NCBI GenBank assembly: GCA_944320495.1
Contig: CALUHR010000008.1
Coordinates: forward strand, 42,249-106,248
Length of the DNA: 64,000 nt
Reading direction: 5' to 3'
DNA from: Candidatus Methanomethylophilaceae archaeon
GTDB taxonomy: Archaea; Thermoplasmatota; Thermoplasmata; Methanomassiliicoccales; Methanomethylophilaceae
A program made the position numbers and the translations under genes. Each line of letters begins with the position of its first letter. The first letter of the stretch is position 1. Below are positions 41,235 through 51,970 of the stretch, in pieces. The notes beneath the pieces were generated by a model, which saw nothing but the letters and a program-made list of their open reading frames with translations, was not told the DNA's origin and did not search any database.

Positions 41235-41669
41235 TCAGGAGTAGAAGCTGGCCCAGTTCTGCTCGATGTCCTTGTCATCGAACTTGGGGACTCCCTCGGA
41301 GAAATCGTCCCAGTCCACGGGCTCCCTGGAGAGCACGACGAAGGAGTTGTTCCCTGTGTCGAACTTGATGGCGTCGGAGGAGACCATGATCTTGACGTTG
41401 AACAGCATGCTGATGTTCAGGTCCTTGTAGTCCCCGTCGGGGTCCTCGACGGAACGGTCCCTGCGCAGGCTGTTGATGCGGATCTTGCGCTCCTTGAACA
41501 GGCCCTTCACGACCTTGGTGGCCCTGTCGAGGTAGTATCCGTCGCCCAGTTCCAGCGACCAGTACTCGACGCCCGCCGCATCCGGGCCGACCTCGGCCTC
41601 CGTCCATCCGGTGTAGTCGTCCTTGCTGGTGCCAGCGTAGATCCTGTATTGAATCTCCTTCGAGATCAT
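41235..41669 (-). CDS. Uncharacterised 144-aa protein
   Basis: Soluble mixed alpha/beta protein starting MISKEIQYRIYAGTSKDD, rich in aromatic and acidic residues, ending WASFYS and TGA. No membrane segment or known motif. It stands alone upstream of the helicase on the same strand, 72 bases away. Confidence 0.6.
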   Translation of the reverse strand: MISKEIQYRIYAGTSKDDYTGWTEAEVGPDAAGVEYWSLELGDGYYLDRATKVVKGLFKERKIRINSLRRDRSVEDPDGDYKDLNISMLFNVKIMVSSDAIKFDTGNNSFVVLSREPVDWDDFSEGVPKFDDKDIEQNWASFYS

Positions 41670-41803
41670 CCCGTACCCTGCCTCTCCATGGATGTCCGAT
41701 ATTTAGCTCTTAATCGGCCCCATCCCGGTTTTCGATGGCCGTTATCCCGCCCCGTGAGTAACCGGGGCAATCATCATTATAGCGTCCTCCCGATACGGGT
41801 CGC

Positions 41804-42688
41804 ATGTTCGCGGACGCCTGTGGCAAGGTCTCGGAGTTCTCCAGACCTGTGGTCATCTCGACTAGGCATCAGGACGGCACCATCAAGACCGAATGCGGCA
41901 CGTTCATCGTCCTCAACCGGGACGGCTGGATAATCACCGCCGGCCACATGTACGACTCCTATGTGAAGTACCAGGGGGACCGCAAGAAGGCCGAGGAGAT
42001 CGAGGAGCTCAACGCCGCCCGCAGCTCCAGGCCCGGTGCCCCGTCGCAGCCGGTGAAGCTCGATCCCGGCATGATAACGAACCACTCCTTCTGGTGGGGC
42101 TGGGACGGCGTCCGCATCACCAACGTCTACGTCAACAGGCAGCTGGACATGGCCGTGGGAAGGCTGGAGCCCTTCGACCCCGAATGGGTCCGTGAGTATC
42201 CGGTCCTCAGGGACCCGGACCATCTCCGCCCGGGCACCAGCGTGTGCAGGTCCGGATACCCGTTCGTCAACATCACCGCGTCCTGGGACGACGCGACCTC
42301 CTCGTTCAGGATACCCAAGATCCCGATCAGGGACCTGATATTCCCCAACGAGGGCATACACACGCGGACCGTCGACCGCGGCAGGACCAGGGACGGCGAC
42401 TTCCGCATGCTCTACGTGGAGACGTCGTCGCCCGGGCTCAAAGGCCAGTCGGGGGGCCCCATCTTCGACAGGGAGGGGAGGATCTACGCGATGCAGGTGC
42501 AGACCATGCACATGCCCCTCGGCTTCCATCCCACCGTCGAGTACGACGGCAAGACCGTCGTGGAGAACCAGTTCATGAACGTCGGCCTCGGGGTCCATGT
42601 GGCCACCATCAGGGACGTCCTCGACAGCCGCGGCGTGAGATACGACGCCGAGGAGGACGCCGGGGGATACAGGATCGTGGGCCGATGA
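41804..42688 (+). CDS. Trypsin-like serine protease
   Basis: 294 aa with a chymotrypsin-fold triad: His in IITAGHMYD (about residue 48), Asp in RQLDMAVGRL (about 112), Ser in LKGQSGGPIFD (about 213). No signal peptide, so it probably acts in the cytosol. The last codons are GGC CGA TGA; the CGA (42683-42685) shares its A with the ATG of the next gene, again CGATG. The downstream membrane protein is co-translated. Confidence 0.85.
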   Translation: MFADACGKVSEFSRPVVISTRHQDGTIKTECGTFIVLNRDGWIITAGHMYDSYVKYQGDRKKAEEIEELNAARSSRPGAPSQPVKLDPGMITNHSFWWGWDGVRITNVYVNRQLDMAVGRLEPFDPEWVREYPVLRDPDHLRPGTSVCRSGYPFVNITASWDDATSSFRIPKIPIRDLIFPNEGIHTRTVDRGRTRDGDFRMLYVETSSPGLKGQSGGPIFDREGRIYAMQVQTMHMPLGFHPTVEYDGKTVVENQFMNVGLGVHVATIRDVLDSRGVRYDAEEDAGGYRIVGR

Positions 42689-43191
42689 CCGAACCGCTCT
42701 TCACCGTGTCGACGGCGTACACGCTGTCCACCTACCGTGACTACAACCGCGCCGTGCAGGCCGCCAACGGAGTCTACCGGAGGATCTGGCTCTCCGCCGT
42801 CATCTACATCGCGGCCGGCGCCCTCCTCTGCCTGCTCCTGGAGACGTGGATGCCCGCGCCGCTGTTCGTCATACTCGCGGCGGTGAACATATGGCTGAAC
42901 TTCAGGAACCTGAGGAGGGCGGAGGACTTCCAGTACCAGCAGGAGCAGCTCATCGGCACGGTGCGCTACGACTTCTACGACGACAGGATCGATGTCACCA
43001 CCACCGACGGTACGACCCAGAACCCGTACTCCGGCGTTCAGCGCGTCTACGAGACCGACAGGTCGTACCTGATCATGTTCGCGCCCATGTCCGGGGCCAT
43101 CCTCCCCCGCGAGGACTGCAGCCCCGAGCTCATCGAGTTCCTCGCTACACGGTTTAAGTTTGAAAGACTACGTTCCCCCCGTTCGATTTAA
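42685..43191 (+). CDS. YcxB-like membrane protein
   Basis: 168 aa. Two hydrophobic helices (about residues 34-70: IWLSAVIYIAAGALLCLLL and the following helix) and a C-terminal soluble domain (VRYDFYDDRIDVTTTDG) typical of YcxB-like proteins. Start overlaps the protease end by one to four bases, pairing a protease with a small membrane protein. TAA stop. Confidence 0.78.
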   Translation: MTEPLFTVSTAYTLSTYRDYNRAVQAANGVYRRIWLSAVIYIAAGALLCLLLETWMPAPLFVILAAVNIWLNFRNLRRAEDFQYQQEQLIGTVRYDFYDDRIDVTTTDGTTQNPYSGVQRVYETDRSYLIMFAPMSGAILPREDCSPELIEFLATRFKFERLRSPRSI

Positions 43192-43215
43192 ATCTTAACA
43201 TCCTAATAGCTAATC

Positions 43216-43518
43216 ATGGACGACTCCGATATCGAGCGTCTCTCGTTGATCGGAAAGGCGCTCTCAGATCCCAGCAGGATCCGCATACTCCTCAACTTCA
43301 GGGGAAGGACCCTCTCGATCTCCACGATGACGGAAGAGCTGGAGACATACCAGTCCAATCTCTCGTACCACATGTCCATCCTGGTGAAGGCGGGTCTAGT
43401 CACCCGTGTCGACACAGGCAAGTGGCACTATTACGCCGTTGACCCCGAGACCCTCGAGCTGGCTCGCAGGTTCATCACCCAGTGCTCCAAGCGCCCCCGC
43501 TCCCGCAGGCAGGAGCGA
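43216..43518 (+). CDS. ArsR-type winged-helix regulator, ends at CGA
   Basis: 100 aa: ALSDPSRIRILLNF (residues 14-27), then the recognition helix region YQSNLSYHMSILVKAGLV and the wing GKWHYYAVD, a minimal ArsR fold with no cysteine metal site evident. Coherent sequence ends RSRRQE then CGA (43516-43518); a T-rich stretch follows before the XPD start. Reading on would overlap XPD by over 200 bases in another frame. TTTAAATC upstream fits a leaderless promoter. Confidence 0.83.
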
Positions 43519-43558
43519 GGGCCAACTGTTTTTCTATTGGCTCGGATTCCGCCCGGGC

Positions 43559-45637
43559 ATGATGGGAATGTTCTGCCCCAGATGTCATGCCCTCGTGTCC
43601 CCGACGGATGCGAGATGCCGCTCCTGCGGCGCACCCCTGGACAGCCTGGTGGAGAGCAACCAGTCGGTCCTGGACGGCGTCGCCGAGAGGCCGAGGAGGG
43701 CGGAACCCGAGGTCACCGAGGTGAAGGGCGCCCCGTACATGCCATACGAGCCGCGCGGATGCCAGATGGACATCATCACGGACATGGTTAAGGCCCTTGA
43801 CTCCGGGAGGCACTTCGTCATGGAGTCGGGCACCGGCACCGGCAAGACCATCGTGTCGCTGGCCGCATGCCTCGACCACGCCTCCCGCACGGGAAAGACC
43901 ATCGTCTACCTCACCAGGACCATCTCTCAGAGCGACCAGGTGATGAGGGAGCTCCGCGCCATCTCCAGGATCAGGCCCGTATCGGGCATCACGATCACCG
44001 GCAGGGGGAAGTCCTGCCCGCTCTTCAGGGGCCTGAAGGACTTCGACTCCATTCCGTCGAACGTCCTCTCGATGATGTGCAACGACGCCCGCGAGAAGAG
44101 CCGCCACGGGAAGGCGGGGGGATGCAGGTACTTCGACCGCGTGGAGATGTCCCTGCCGCAGATCGAGTCATACGTCAGGACGAGGTTCCCCACCTCCGAC
44201 GAGCTGGACGAGTACTGCATCAGGATGCAGGTCTGCCCCTACGAGGCCAAGAAGGCGCTCATGAAGGGTTCTGAGGTGGTGGCCGCACCTTACGTCCACA
44301 TCCTCGACCCGGACATCAGGGACAGCCTCATGACCAACCTAGACAGGCCCGGGGACCCGAGATCCCTGCTCATCATCGTGGACGAGGCCCACAACCTCGT
44401 CGACGCGGCGAGGGAGAGCGAGACGTTCAGGATCGACCGCGCCCTCGTAGACGCCGCCGTGGACGAATGCTCCACGTTCTCCCACCAGCCGGAGGTCGGG
44501 GACAGGATACTCCTCTCCGAGTTCCTCGGGACCCTGAAGAGGGCCATTCGCGCCGCCGCGATCGAGCTCATCCCCATGGGAAAGGACACCGTCGCCATCC
44601 GGGACGACCGCATCGAGAGGACCATCATGGACAAGTTCGGACTGTCCCCGTCCGAGCTCCAGGTGGCCATCGAGGACGCCATAGACCTCGGCGAGGCCAG
44701 GACCGACAAGCTCCTCGACAGCGGGGAGAACCGCGTCTCCGACATACAGGAGGTCGCGGTGGCCCTGAAGTCATGGTGCGGAGCGGACTCCAAGCGCTTC
44801 GTCCGCACCATCCACGCCGACCGCGAGGGGGAGTTCCTCCGCGCGTACTGCATCGATCCCAAAGAGATCTCGATGTTCCTCAACTCCACATCGGGGACCG
44901 TCCACATGTCTGGGACGCTGCATCCCATGGACCAGTACGCGAGGGTCATCGGACTCTCGAGCAACTGCACGTTCCGCAGGTACCCATCCCCTTTCCCGCC
45001 GGAGAACCGCCTGGTGGTCTACACGCCCCATCTCACCACCAGATGGCAGGACCTCAAGGCCAATCCGGACATGAGGGCGAGGCTGGAGAGGACCATAGCG
45101 GACCTGTGCAACTCCGTCGACAAGAACACGCTCGTGTTCTTCACATCCTATGCCAGCATGCAGTCCATGCGCGGATACCTGGAGGAGCACATCCACAAAC
45201 GCCTCTACTGGGAGCAGTCTAGGAACAACCGCGCCAACGCCTCCGCGCTGTCGTCCTTCAGGGCGAGACGCGACGGGGTGCTCTTCTGCGTCATGGGCGG
45301 CAAGTTCGCCGAGGGCATAGACTTCCCCGGCGAGGAGCTGTGCTTCGCCGTGATCGTCGGCATCCCCTATCCCCCGCCGTCACCCGACCTGGACGCCATG
45401 TCGGACATGTTCGAGTCGCGCTACGGACAGGGCAAGGGTTTCGCCTACACGTCGTCCATCCCCGCCCAGAGGAAGCTCAAGCAGGCCATCGGGCGCCTCA
45501 TCAGGACGGAGACCGACCGCGGGATGGCCGTCATCCTCGACAGCCGCGCGTCCAGGTTCGCCAAGGACCTCGATGCGAGACCGTCGGACGACCCGGTGGG
45601 CGAGGCCGCCAGGTTCTTCCGCCGAGAGCGTGTCTAA
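43559..45637 (+). CDS. xpd: XPD/Rad3-type DNA helicase with N-terminal zinc ribbon
   Basis: About 690 aa from ATG 43559. Residues 6-23 are a zinc ribbon (CPRCHALVSPTDARCRSC) not usual in archaeal XPD. The motor follows: Walker A ESGTGTGKT near residue 88, four FeS-type cysteines (GKSCPL, MMCNDA, GGCRYF, QVCPYE), DEAH in IIVDEAHNLVD, and motif VI KLKQAIGRLIR near the end. 5'-3' DNA repair helicase. The final codons are CGC CGA GAG CGT GTC TAA, so CGA (45623-45625) comes three codons before the TAA, after ARFFR. Confidence 0.92.
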   Translation: MMGMFCPRCHALVSPTDARCRSCGAPLDSLVESNQSVLDGVAERPRRAEPEVTEVKGAPYMPYEPRGCQMDIITDMVKALDSGRHFVMESGTGTGKTIVSLAACLDHASRTGKTIVYLTRTISQSDQVMRELRAISRIRPVSGITITGRGKSCPLFRGLKDFDSIPSNVLSMMCNDAREKSRHGKAGGCRYFDRVEMSLPQIESYVRTRFPTSDELDEYCIRMQVCPYEAKKALMKGSEVVAAPYVHILDPDIRDSLMTNLDRPGDPRSLLIIVDEAHNLVDAARESETFRIDRALVDAAVDECSTFSHQPEVGDRILLSEFLGTLKRAIRAAAIELIPMGKDTVAIRDDRIERTIMDKFGLSPSELQVAIEDAIDLGEARTDKLLDSGENRVSDIQEVAVALKSWCGADSKRFVRTIHADREGEFLRAYCIDPKEISMFLNSTSGTVHMSGTLHPMDQYARVIGLSSNCTFRRYPSPFPPENRLVVYTPHLTTRWQDLKANPDMRARLERTIADLCNSVDKNTLVFFTSYASMQSMRGYLEEHIHKRLYWEQSRNNRANASALSSFRARRDGVLFCVMGGKFAEGIDFPGEELCFAVIVGIPYPPPSPDLDAMSDMFESRYGQGKGFAYTSSIPAQRKLKQAIGRLIRTETDRGMAVILDSRASRFAKDLDARPSDDPVGEAARFFRRERV

Positions 45638-45758
45638 TGATAGCAACGTAACAGAACCATTCGTTCGGTGAAACGGATGATGCATGTACGTATGACATGT
45701 CACAATCGATCATAGTGATTAAGCAACGCGTATATAGGGGTCCGCGATTCGTCGGCGC

Positions 45759-46715
45759 ATGGCATTGCTTGAGACCCTCGAGGACATCAAGGTCTGGATA
45801 GTCGCGGCCATAGTGCTCGCCCTTCTGATAGGGTTCGACAGCCCCGATGCGTCCACCATCATGATGGTGGCCCTCATCGCCCAGATGGCCGTCGCGCTCG
45901 ACGGGATCCAGTTCAGCAGGAGCGACTTCGGCACCTACAGGAAGCCGATCGTCGTCAACATCGTCTGCTGCTTCGGCATCTGCACGGGCTTCACACTCCT
46001 GACCGGTCTGCTGTTCATCGACGACACTGCCCTCTGGACGGGCTGGGTGATGCTCTCGGCCGTACCCTGCGCCATATCCGTGGTCCCGTCCGCCCTCTAT
46101 CTAAGGGCGGACCCCAAGCTCGCGGTGCTCTCCCTCACCGTGATCTATGTTGTGGCCCTGGCGGTCACCCCGCTCCTGACCCATGTGCTGATCGGCGACT
46201 CCGTCAGCCCGCTCGAGGTGCTCAGATACATCCTGATGTTCATCCTCATCCCGTTCATCCTCACGATCCCGCTGAAGCGGCTCCATCTGAAGAGGGTGCC
46301 CAAGACGCTCTTCATCAACCTGATGATGTTCGTCCTGGTGTTCGTGGGACTCGGATCCAGGCAGGAGTTCGTTTTCGGCGAACCGATGGTGGTCCTGGCA
46401 CTCGTGATCGCCTGCATGTTCAGGATCTTCCTCGTCTCGACCGTGATCGTCCTCGCGATGAGGAGAATGGGCTGCAACAGGGACAACGGTCTGAACTACG
46501 TCACTTTCTGCTACTGGAAGAACTCCGGGATGAGCGCATCCCTCACGATGGGGCTCTTCGCCGCCACCATGCCGGAGGCCGTGCTCCCCTGCGTGATATC
46601 CCTCATCGTCGAGGCCGTGTGGTTCGCCATCCTGACGAAGTACATCGACAGGATGTGGCCACCTAAGATGTCGACGGACGATATGCTCACTGCAGAGGCG
46701 AACCTGACGTCTTGA
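45759..46715 (+). CDS. BASS-family (bile acid:sodium symporter-like) transporter
   Basis: 318 aa with nine to ten hydrophobic helices and the family's inverted-repeat layout; CYWKNSGMSASLTMGLF near residue 247 is the characteristic crossover region. Substrate uncertain (organic anions or arsenite-like ions in relatives). A TATA box GTATATAG about 25 bases upstream gives a short leader. TGA stop. Confidence 0.83.
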   Translation: MALLETLEDIKVWIVAAIVLALLIGFDSPDASTIMMVALIAQMAVALDGIQFSRSDFGTYRKPIVVNIVCCFGICTGFTLLTGLLFIDDTALWTGWVMLSAVPCAISVVPSALYLRADPKLAVLSLTVIYVVALAVTPLLTHVLIGDSVSPLEVLRYILMFILIPFILTIPLKRLHLKRVPKTLFINLMMFVLVFVGLGSRQEFVFGEPMVVLALVIACMFRIFLVSTVIVLAMRRMGCNRDNGLNYVTFCYWKNSGMSASLTMGLFAATMPEAVLPCVISLIVEAVWFAILTKYIDRMWPPKMSTDDMLTAEANLTS

Positions 46716-46799
46716 TCGCATATGACCGTCACGAGTCTCGCTCAGAGATGAGAGATGAGAGGAGTAACCGCTCAAATATCCAGACCTCACTTTCCGAAC

Positions 46800-47147
46800 A
46801 TGGACTGCAAGACCATCGCCGTGGCCGTGGTTTCGATACTGATTGGAATCGGCATAGGTTATGTGGCATTCCATGAGAACGAGAACGTAGTCGAGTATTC
46901 CTACGGCACCGATAACAACTGGGGTGACATGGTGAGTTATGAGGTCTTCCATGATTCCGCCAAACCAGTGTGGGTAACGGCAGAGGTCGGTGGACAGAAA
47001 GTCATACTCAAAGATGGCGACAGGATTCTCGCCTCCCCAGGCGATAGCTTCTCGCTCACCTTCTCGAATCCGACAGATTACGGAATCGATGAGCTGAGGG
47101 ATCACATCACACTGTACTTTGACGGAATCGAAGGGAAGAGGTTATGA
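46800..47147 (+). CDS. Membrane-anchored small protein
   Basis: 115 aa from ATG 46800 (MDCKTIAVAVVSILIGIGIG): an N-terminal hydrophobic anchor, then a soluble outside domain rich in beta-forming residues (VWVTAEVGGQKVILKDGD). TGA overlaps an ATG of the next frame as ATGA. Family not recognised. Confidence 0.6.
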   Translation: MDCKTIAVAVVSILIGIGIGYVAFHENENVVEYSYGTDNNWGDMVSYEVFHDSAKPVWVTAEVGGQKVILKDGDRILASPGDSFSLTFSNPTDYGIDELRDHITLYFDGIEGKRL

Positions 47148-47400
47148 TTTCATTCCCGCAATTGCTTCCGCCATATACACAGTACCTTGCCGACATGGTT
47201 CTCTCCATAGACCCCATCTGGAATTGTACGGTATCCTGAGGCCACACACCAATGTCGAACCTGTCTTCAAGATCGGGGACAACGTGATCGTCGACAAGCC
47301 CCCAGAGGGCTCCGAGGAGAGGTGGTTCGATGATACGCCGACATACCAACCATTCATCGGGTACATCACGACGTGCTCTTCCTGTCCCATCGTGATACGA
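47144..47400 (+). pseudogene. Frameshifted small gene after the membrane protein
   Basis: ATG 47144 overlaps the previous stop and opens MISFPQLLPPYTQYLADMVL for 31 codons to TGA at 47237. A different frame continues with well-biased codons as VFKIGDNVIVDKPPEGSEER to ITTCSSCPIVI, then CGA (47398-47400). One frame shift near 47235 would join them. 47401-47709 shows no gene beyond a tRNA promoter. Confidence 0.4.
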
Positions 47401-47709
47401 TCGCCGACTGGCGACCGCGATTCCCATCATAGGCAGATCGGAAATCGTATGGTTCTGGTCAAAAACGTGGATTTGCTCGTATCCAAGAGTGACTCTTCCC
47501 CATACCAGAGAAATCTCTGAAGAGACAATCGCCTCGGAACTCAGGAGCATGCGGGAGAGGGAGAGAAGCTGGGTTCGACACACAGCCCGTTACGTCAGAT
47601 GCGGAAGCGGAAAGAACATCGACCTTTGACATGAACAAAGATGCCTGTTCACACCGACACGCGACCTGAACCTTCCCCTTAAATACGGCATGAATCTACA
47701 CCGAATGAG

Positions 47710-47793
47710 GCGGAGGTAGCCGAGCGGCCCAAGGCGCTGGTCTTGAAAACCAGTGGAGGATTCTCCTCGGGGGTTCAAATCCCTCCCTCCGCG
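47710..47793 (+). tRNA. tRNA-Ser (anticodon UGA)
   Basis: Acceptor GCGGAGG (47710-47716) pairs with CCTCCGC (47786-47792), G discriminator at 47793. Anticodon TGA at 47744-47746 in loop CTTGAAA, a long variable arm typical of serine, and the T-loop GGTTCAAATCC. CCA is not encoded. A TTAAATA promoter lies about 25 bases upstream and CTTTTTG follows. It reads UCA/UCG-type serine codons. Confidence 0.97.
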
Positions 47794-48024
47794 CTTTTTG
47801 ATCAATCTGAGCGTATCGGGTGACCTGTAGGTACACTCCGCATTGTCAAAGAAAATGTCAGGCCCAGAGATGTCTCCCGATCGATGAATCGCGGATCGCC
47901 TCACTCATCCCTCGGGTGAGTGGTCCGCATACCGATCGCCGCAGAAGCGATTGAGTGCACAGAGCCTGTTCCCGGGTAGTCTACGCTGAATCTGTTATCG
48001 TCGGACGGATACGTCGGATTGCGG

Positions 48025-51000
48025 TCGAACCTCCGGCAGCCAGTCCCCGCCGAGCCTCACGTCCTCGACCCTGCCGTTGAGATTCCTGTAGGTGAGCGTC
48101 ACCCCCATGCCCCCGTCCACGGTCACCGTGGTCAGGACACCGGCGCGGTTGGACATCGGGTCCCTCTCGCGCATGAGGACGGCCAGGGAGGACCATCTTC
48201 CCGACATCGCCCTGTCGCGGATCCCCGCGAGCCGCGACGGGTCCATCTTCGATACCGCGGCGATGTTCGTCTCGAACACCATCGAGACCCTCCCTCCGCG
48301 GGTGTCGAGGTCGAAGCAACAGTACGGGCCGTCCTCCTCCCAGGTCCCGTCCACAGGCTCGAACATCCCGCGGAAACGCTCCGCACCCTCTGGGTCCGTC
48401 AGGATGCAGTCGATGGTCCTGAGCTTGCCGTCGCTCGCCGGGTCGTCACCGGCCTGGAGGACCGCGTCCGCTCCGGGGTCGATCCAATGGAACTCGAAGC
48501 GGTCGAGATCGTATCCCGCCTCGATCTCCGAGGCGAGGGTCTCGAACTCGTAGTCGCCGGGCACCAGCTCCAGCCCCCTGCGGACCGCGTCCATCGCCGC
48601 AACCCTGTCGCCGAAGTGGGCGCGCAGCTTGGCGACCTGCAGCCACACCCATGGATAGCACGGCTCCTCGACGGCCCCCCTCTCGGCGTATACCAGCGCC
48701 TCCTCGAGGCGACCGCAGTACATCAGGGCGCAGGAGTAGCGGTAGAACCATGTCCCGCAACCCGATGCCGCGGATTCCGACGAGGGCATCCACCGTGCAG
48801 CGCGCCAGTAGTGGACGTAGTCCCCGATGTTCAGGCAGGCGTAGGAGAACCAAAGCGCCACGTCCAGGTCCCTCTCGACTTGTCTCGAGCTGAACCTCCC
48901 CGACCTTATCCCGTCGTTGAGGGTTTCTACCAGGTCACCGAGCATCGCGTGATACCGCCCGTCGATCTCCCCCTCATAGGAGGAGAGGCGCTCGACGTCC
49001 TCCTGCGACAGGATGGGCTCCGCGGGATCCTCGGGAACGGTGCGGTCCATGACCCTGACCGAAGGGCAGTCCCTGCGGAAGCTGTGGAAGCTGGCCCATG
49101 CCAGGTCAGTCCCCTCGAAGAAGCGGGATGCGGCGGAGAGCGTGCGCTCCAGGTCCCAGGCCATGAGGTCGATGTATCCGTACCGGGTCCCGGTTGCTCC
49201 TCCGATGATGCGTACGGAGTCCTCGCCCGCCTCGGCGACGATGGCTTCGGATGCCGCGTCGCGGAAGCGGAGGATGTCCCCGGAGCGGTCTTCCCCGGCG
49301 AAGCCGTCGAGCGGGAATATCAGGAACCCCGCCACGGCGCCGTCGGCGTGGAGCATGTCCGCCGAGGCGTCCTCGCAGGAGATGTAGCTCCCCACGAGCT
49401 TGGCGCAGGAGGTGACGCCGACGACCACGTCGGCCCTCCAGTCCGCCTCTGGATCCTCCACGGGGTCGGACCTGTAGACCCTGCTGACGTTCAGGTACGA
49501 GTCGGCGTCGATCTCCATGTTGAAGCCCATGTCGATGAGACGGTCCCTGAGCTCCGACAGGCGGACGGTGTCCCCCTCCGGGGCCTTGCCGACCACGTCG
49601 ATGCCGTCCAGGACCGACATGGCGGGGACCTCGCCGATGACCCTCTCCATCAGGTTGGCTACCATCCATCCCACATCGTCGGGTTCGGTGGAATATAGGC
49701 TGTCCAGCTTCCCGCAGTGCATCGTGAGCCTGACGAAGTCGCCGCTCCTCTCGATGGATACGTCCACGTCCTCAGGCGCTATCCTCACGCCGTCATGCTC
49801 GATCTCCATGCCGATGCCGGGAGGCCGGCCGGCGGTCACTCCCCATCTCCTCAGCACGTCCTCGGGCGCGCGCCTGATGAACTCGGAGATCTCGAACAGC
49901 CTCACCCTGTCCGCCTCCGGGGTCAGGATGAGATGGAACCTCTCGCCGTCATGACCGATCTCGAAGGCGACATCCCCGAACGTGATATCCAGTATCCCAT
50001 CGACCAGACCGATCAGTTCGCCCTCGACGACGGCACGGTCGGGATGGGCCAGGAGCCTCTCGATCTCGTCCATCTCCTCGGCGAACCTCCTCCATGTGAG
50101 CTCAGCGCGCTCGCGGAAGCATCTGTGGAAGCGGGGGTGCGCCAAACCGTTCAGACAGGATCCCAGCATCTCCCCCGCATCCGGATCGGTCTCGGCTGCC
50201 TTGGCGAAGTACGGAATCGCCTCCGGCTCCCTGTCCATCATGTAGTACGAGTATCCCATGCGGTAGTTCCAGAGCGGATCGTCCGACTTGGCTTCCCGGA
50301 TGGATTCGAGGATGGCTATGGCCTTGCGGAAGGGCTCAGGATCGTCCGGTCCGCCGATGTTGTTGTACGCCCTGGCGAGGATCCCGTACAGGTCGGGGGT
50401 CCTCTCGGACTCGGGCAGAGCCTCGATCGCCTCTATGATCCTCTTGTGGAGGCCCTCGACGTGCCAGCTCTCCAGCTGCTCCATCAGCGGGGATTGGTCT
50501 GCACCGGGGGAGGCGTCGCCGCCCGATGCCGCATCCCATGCGGGATCGTCCATCACCTCCTCGACGGAGATGTCCATGCGGTAGAACGAGAGCATGTCGG
50601 AGAACGTCTCCCTGATGGAATCGACATCGGACCCCGTCATCCGGTAGCCCAGCTCGTCCTGGAGCTTCAGCACGCTTCCGGCCCTGGACCTCAGCTGGTC
50701 GATCATCTCCTGGCGGGACCAACCGCCCGTCGGTATCCAGAAGCTGAGGCCCCTGAAGATGTGCTGCGTACGCCTGAGGAAGTCCTCCGGGACCGATCCC
50801 CCGTCGGCCATCGCCCTGCAGAAGACGTATTCTTTCGGGAAAGGGCGCTCGTCTTGGAACGGCCAGAGGTCGGCCTCGGGCACCTCGGCGGACGCCTCTT
50901 TCTGGATGCCGTCCTCGGTGACGGGCTCATCGAGACGGACGATCCTCCTTATCAGGAACCTTCCGGGGATCTCACCGTCCGGGCCGGTCTTTATCGGATT

Positions 51001-51726
51001 GAAATGAGGCGAGCATGGCAGGTATCCGAGCACGGGGCCGTATCCCGTGAGGATGTTCCCGCCGAGGTCCCCGCCCCTGAACAGAGGGGTCTCTGAGCGT
51101 ACCAGTTCGACCTCGAACGGGTCGTATGCGATGGTCAGACCGAACTGGTTCGCCTCTTCGAACACGCAGGGGCCGTCGAATCCCTCCAGATGCCTGAGTC
51201 CGGAGCGGAAATCGAAGCGGTCGCCCCAGAGGAACAGAGTCTTGGAGCCTCCGCCGCAGAGATACTCCCATTCATCCGATGTCGGGAGATCGAATCCCTC
51301 CTCCAGGGAGCCGAGAGCATCCTCGGTCCTCCCCTCGAACGCATCGGGCATCATCTGCACGAGCATGGGCGGGACGACTGCTGTCCGAACGGAACCGATC
51401 ATCCTCCTCAGCACCTCGTCGGGATCCCCCTCGTACCCGTGCTCCCTCAGGACGCGTTCGATCTGGAAACGCGTCTCCCCGTCCAGATCCTTGAAGGAAC
51501 CTCCCCATTCGAGGGTCACGGTGTCCCCCGGCACGAATACGAAGTAACGGCCGTCCCTCTCGAACACTGCGGAATAGGTGTAGATGCCCCATCTCTCGAA
51601 CCTGCGGAAGCCGACGAGCGTCATGCCGTGGGATTCGCCTGCCGCACGGAGGATCCTCTGCCTCGAATCGATTGTGAGAAGGTCGTATTCGTTCCTGTAG
51701 AGCCGGCGGAGGTCCTCTTCGTCCAT
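48025..51726 (-). CDS. Giant TPR multidomain protein, ends at CGA
   Basis: 1233 aa. Residues about 150-270 (PTSDEWEYLCGGGSKTLFLW, FRGGDLGGNILTG) resemble formylglycine-generating-enzyme/C-type-lectin-like folds. TPRs around 430-530 are followed by RERAELTWRRFAEEMDEIE, a region seen in gut-bacterial TPR proteins. The C-terminal 300 residues repeat the module of the DUF4261 protein (RQVERDLDVALWFSYACLNIGDY). I read every codon: no CGA in the first 1233, then CGA at 48027-48025 and two more just before TAA (47995). A TATA box (TTTATTATA) lies about 26 bases upstream. Confidence 0.78.
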
Positions 51727-51970
51727 GGGATCGACACGATATCCGTCTCTTATAATAAATACGTTTAGAGTTGTTACGTCCTTAACCGAATCCGCGACTG
51801 TGCGTTTGGAATTTCCGTCACCATCGCAGCCGATTCGGCCATTTCATTGACGATATCAACATCCGATCTCATTCGCGGATGACTTTTGGGATTCAAACTT
51901 CATCAAATTAAAGACTTAGAAGATTTTGCAGTTTGTAAGATTTATAATGGATGAAGACGATTGAGACCTC

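Noticed and set aside
47590..47904. Minus-strand frame over the tRNA-Ser gene
   Set aside because: It covers a clear tRNA and has no coding character.
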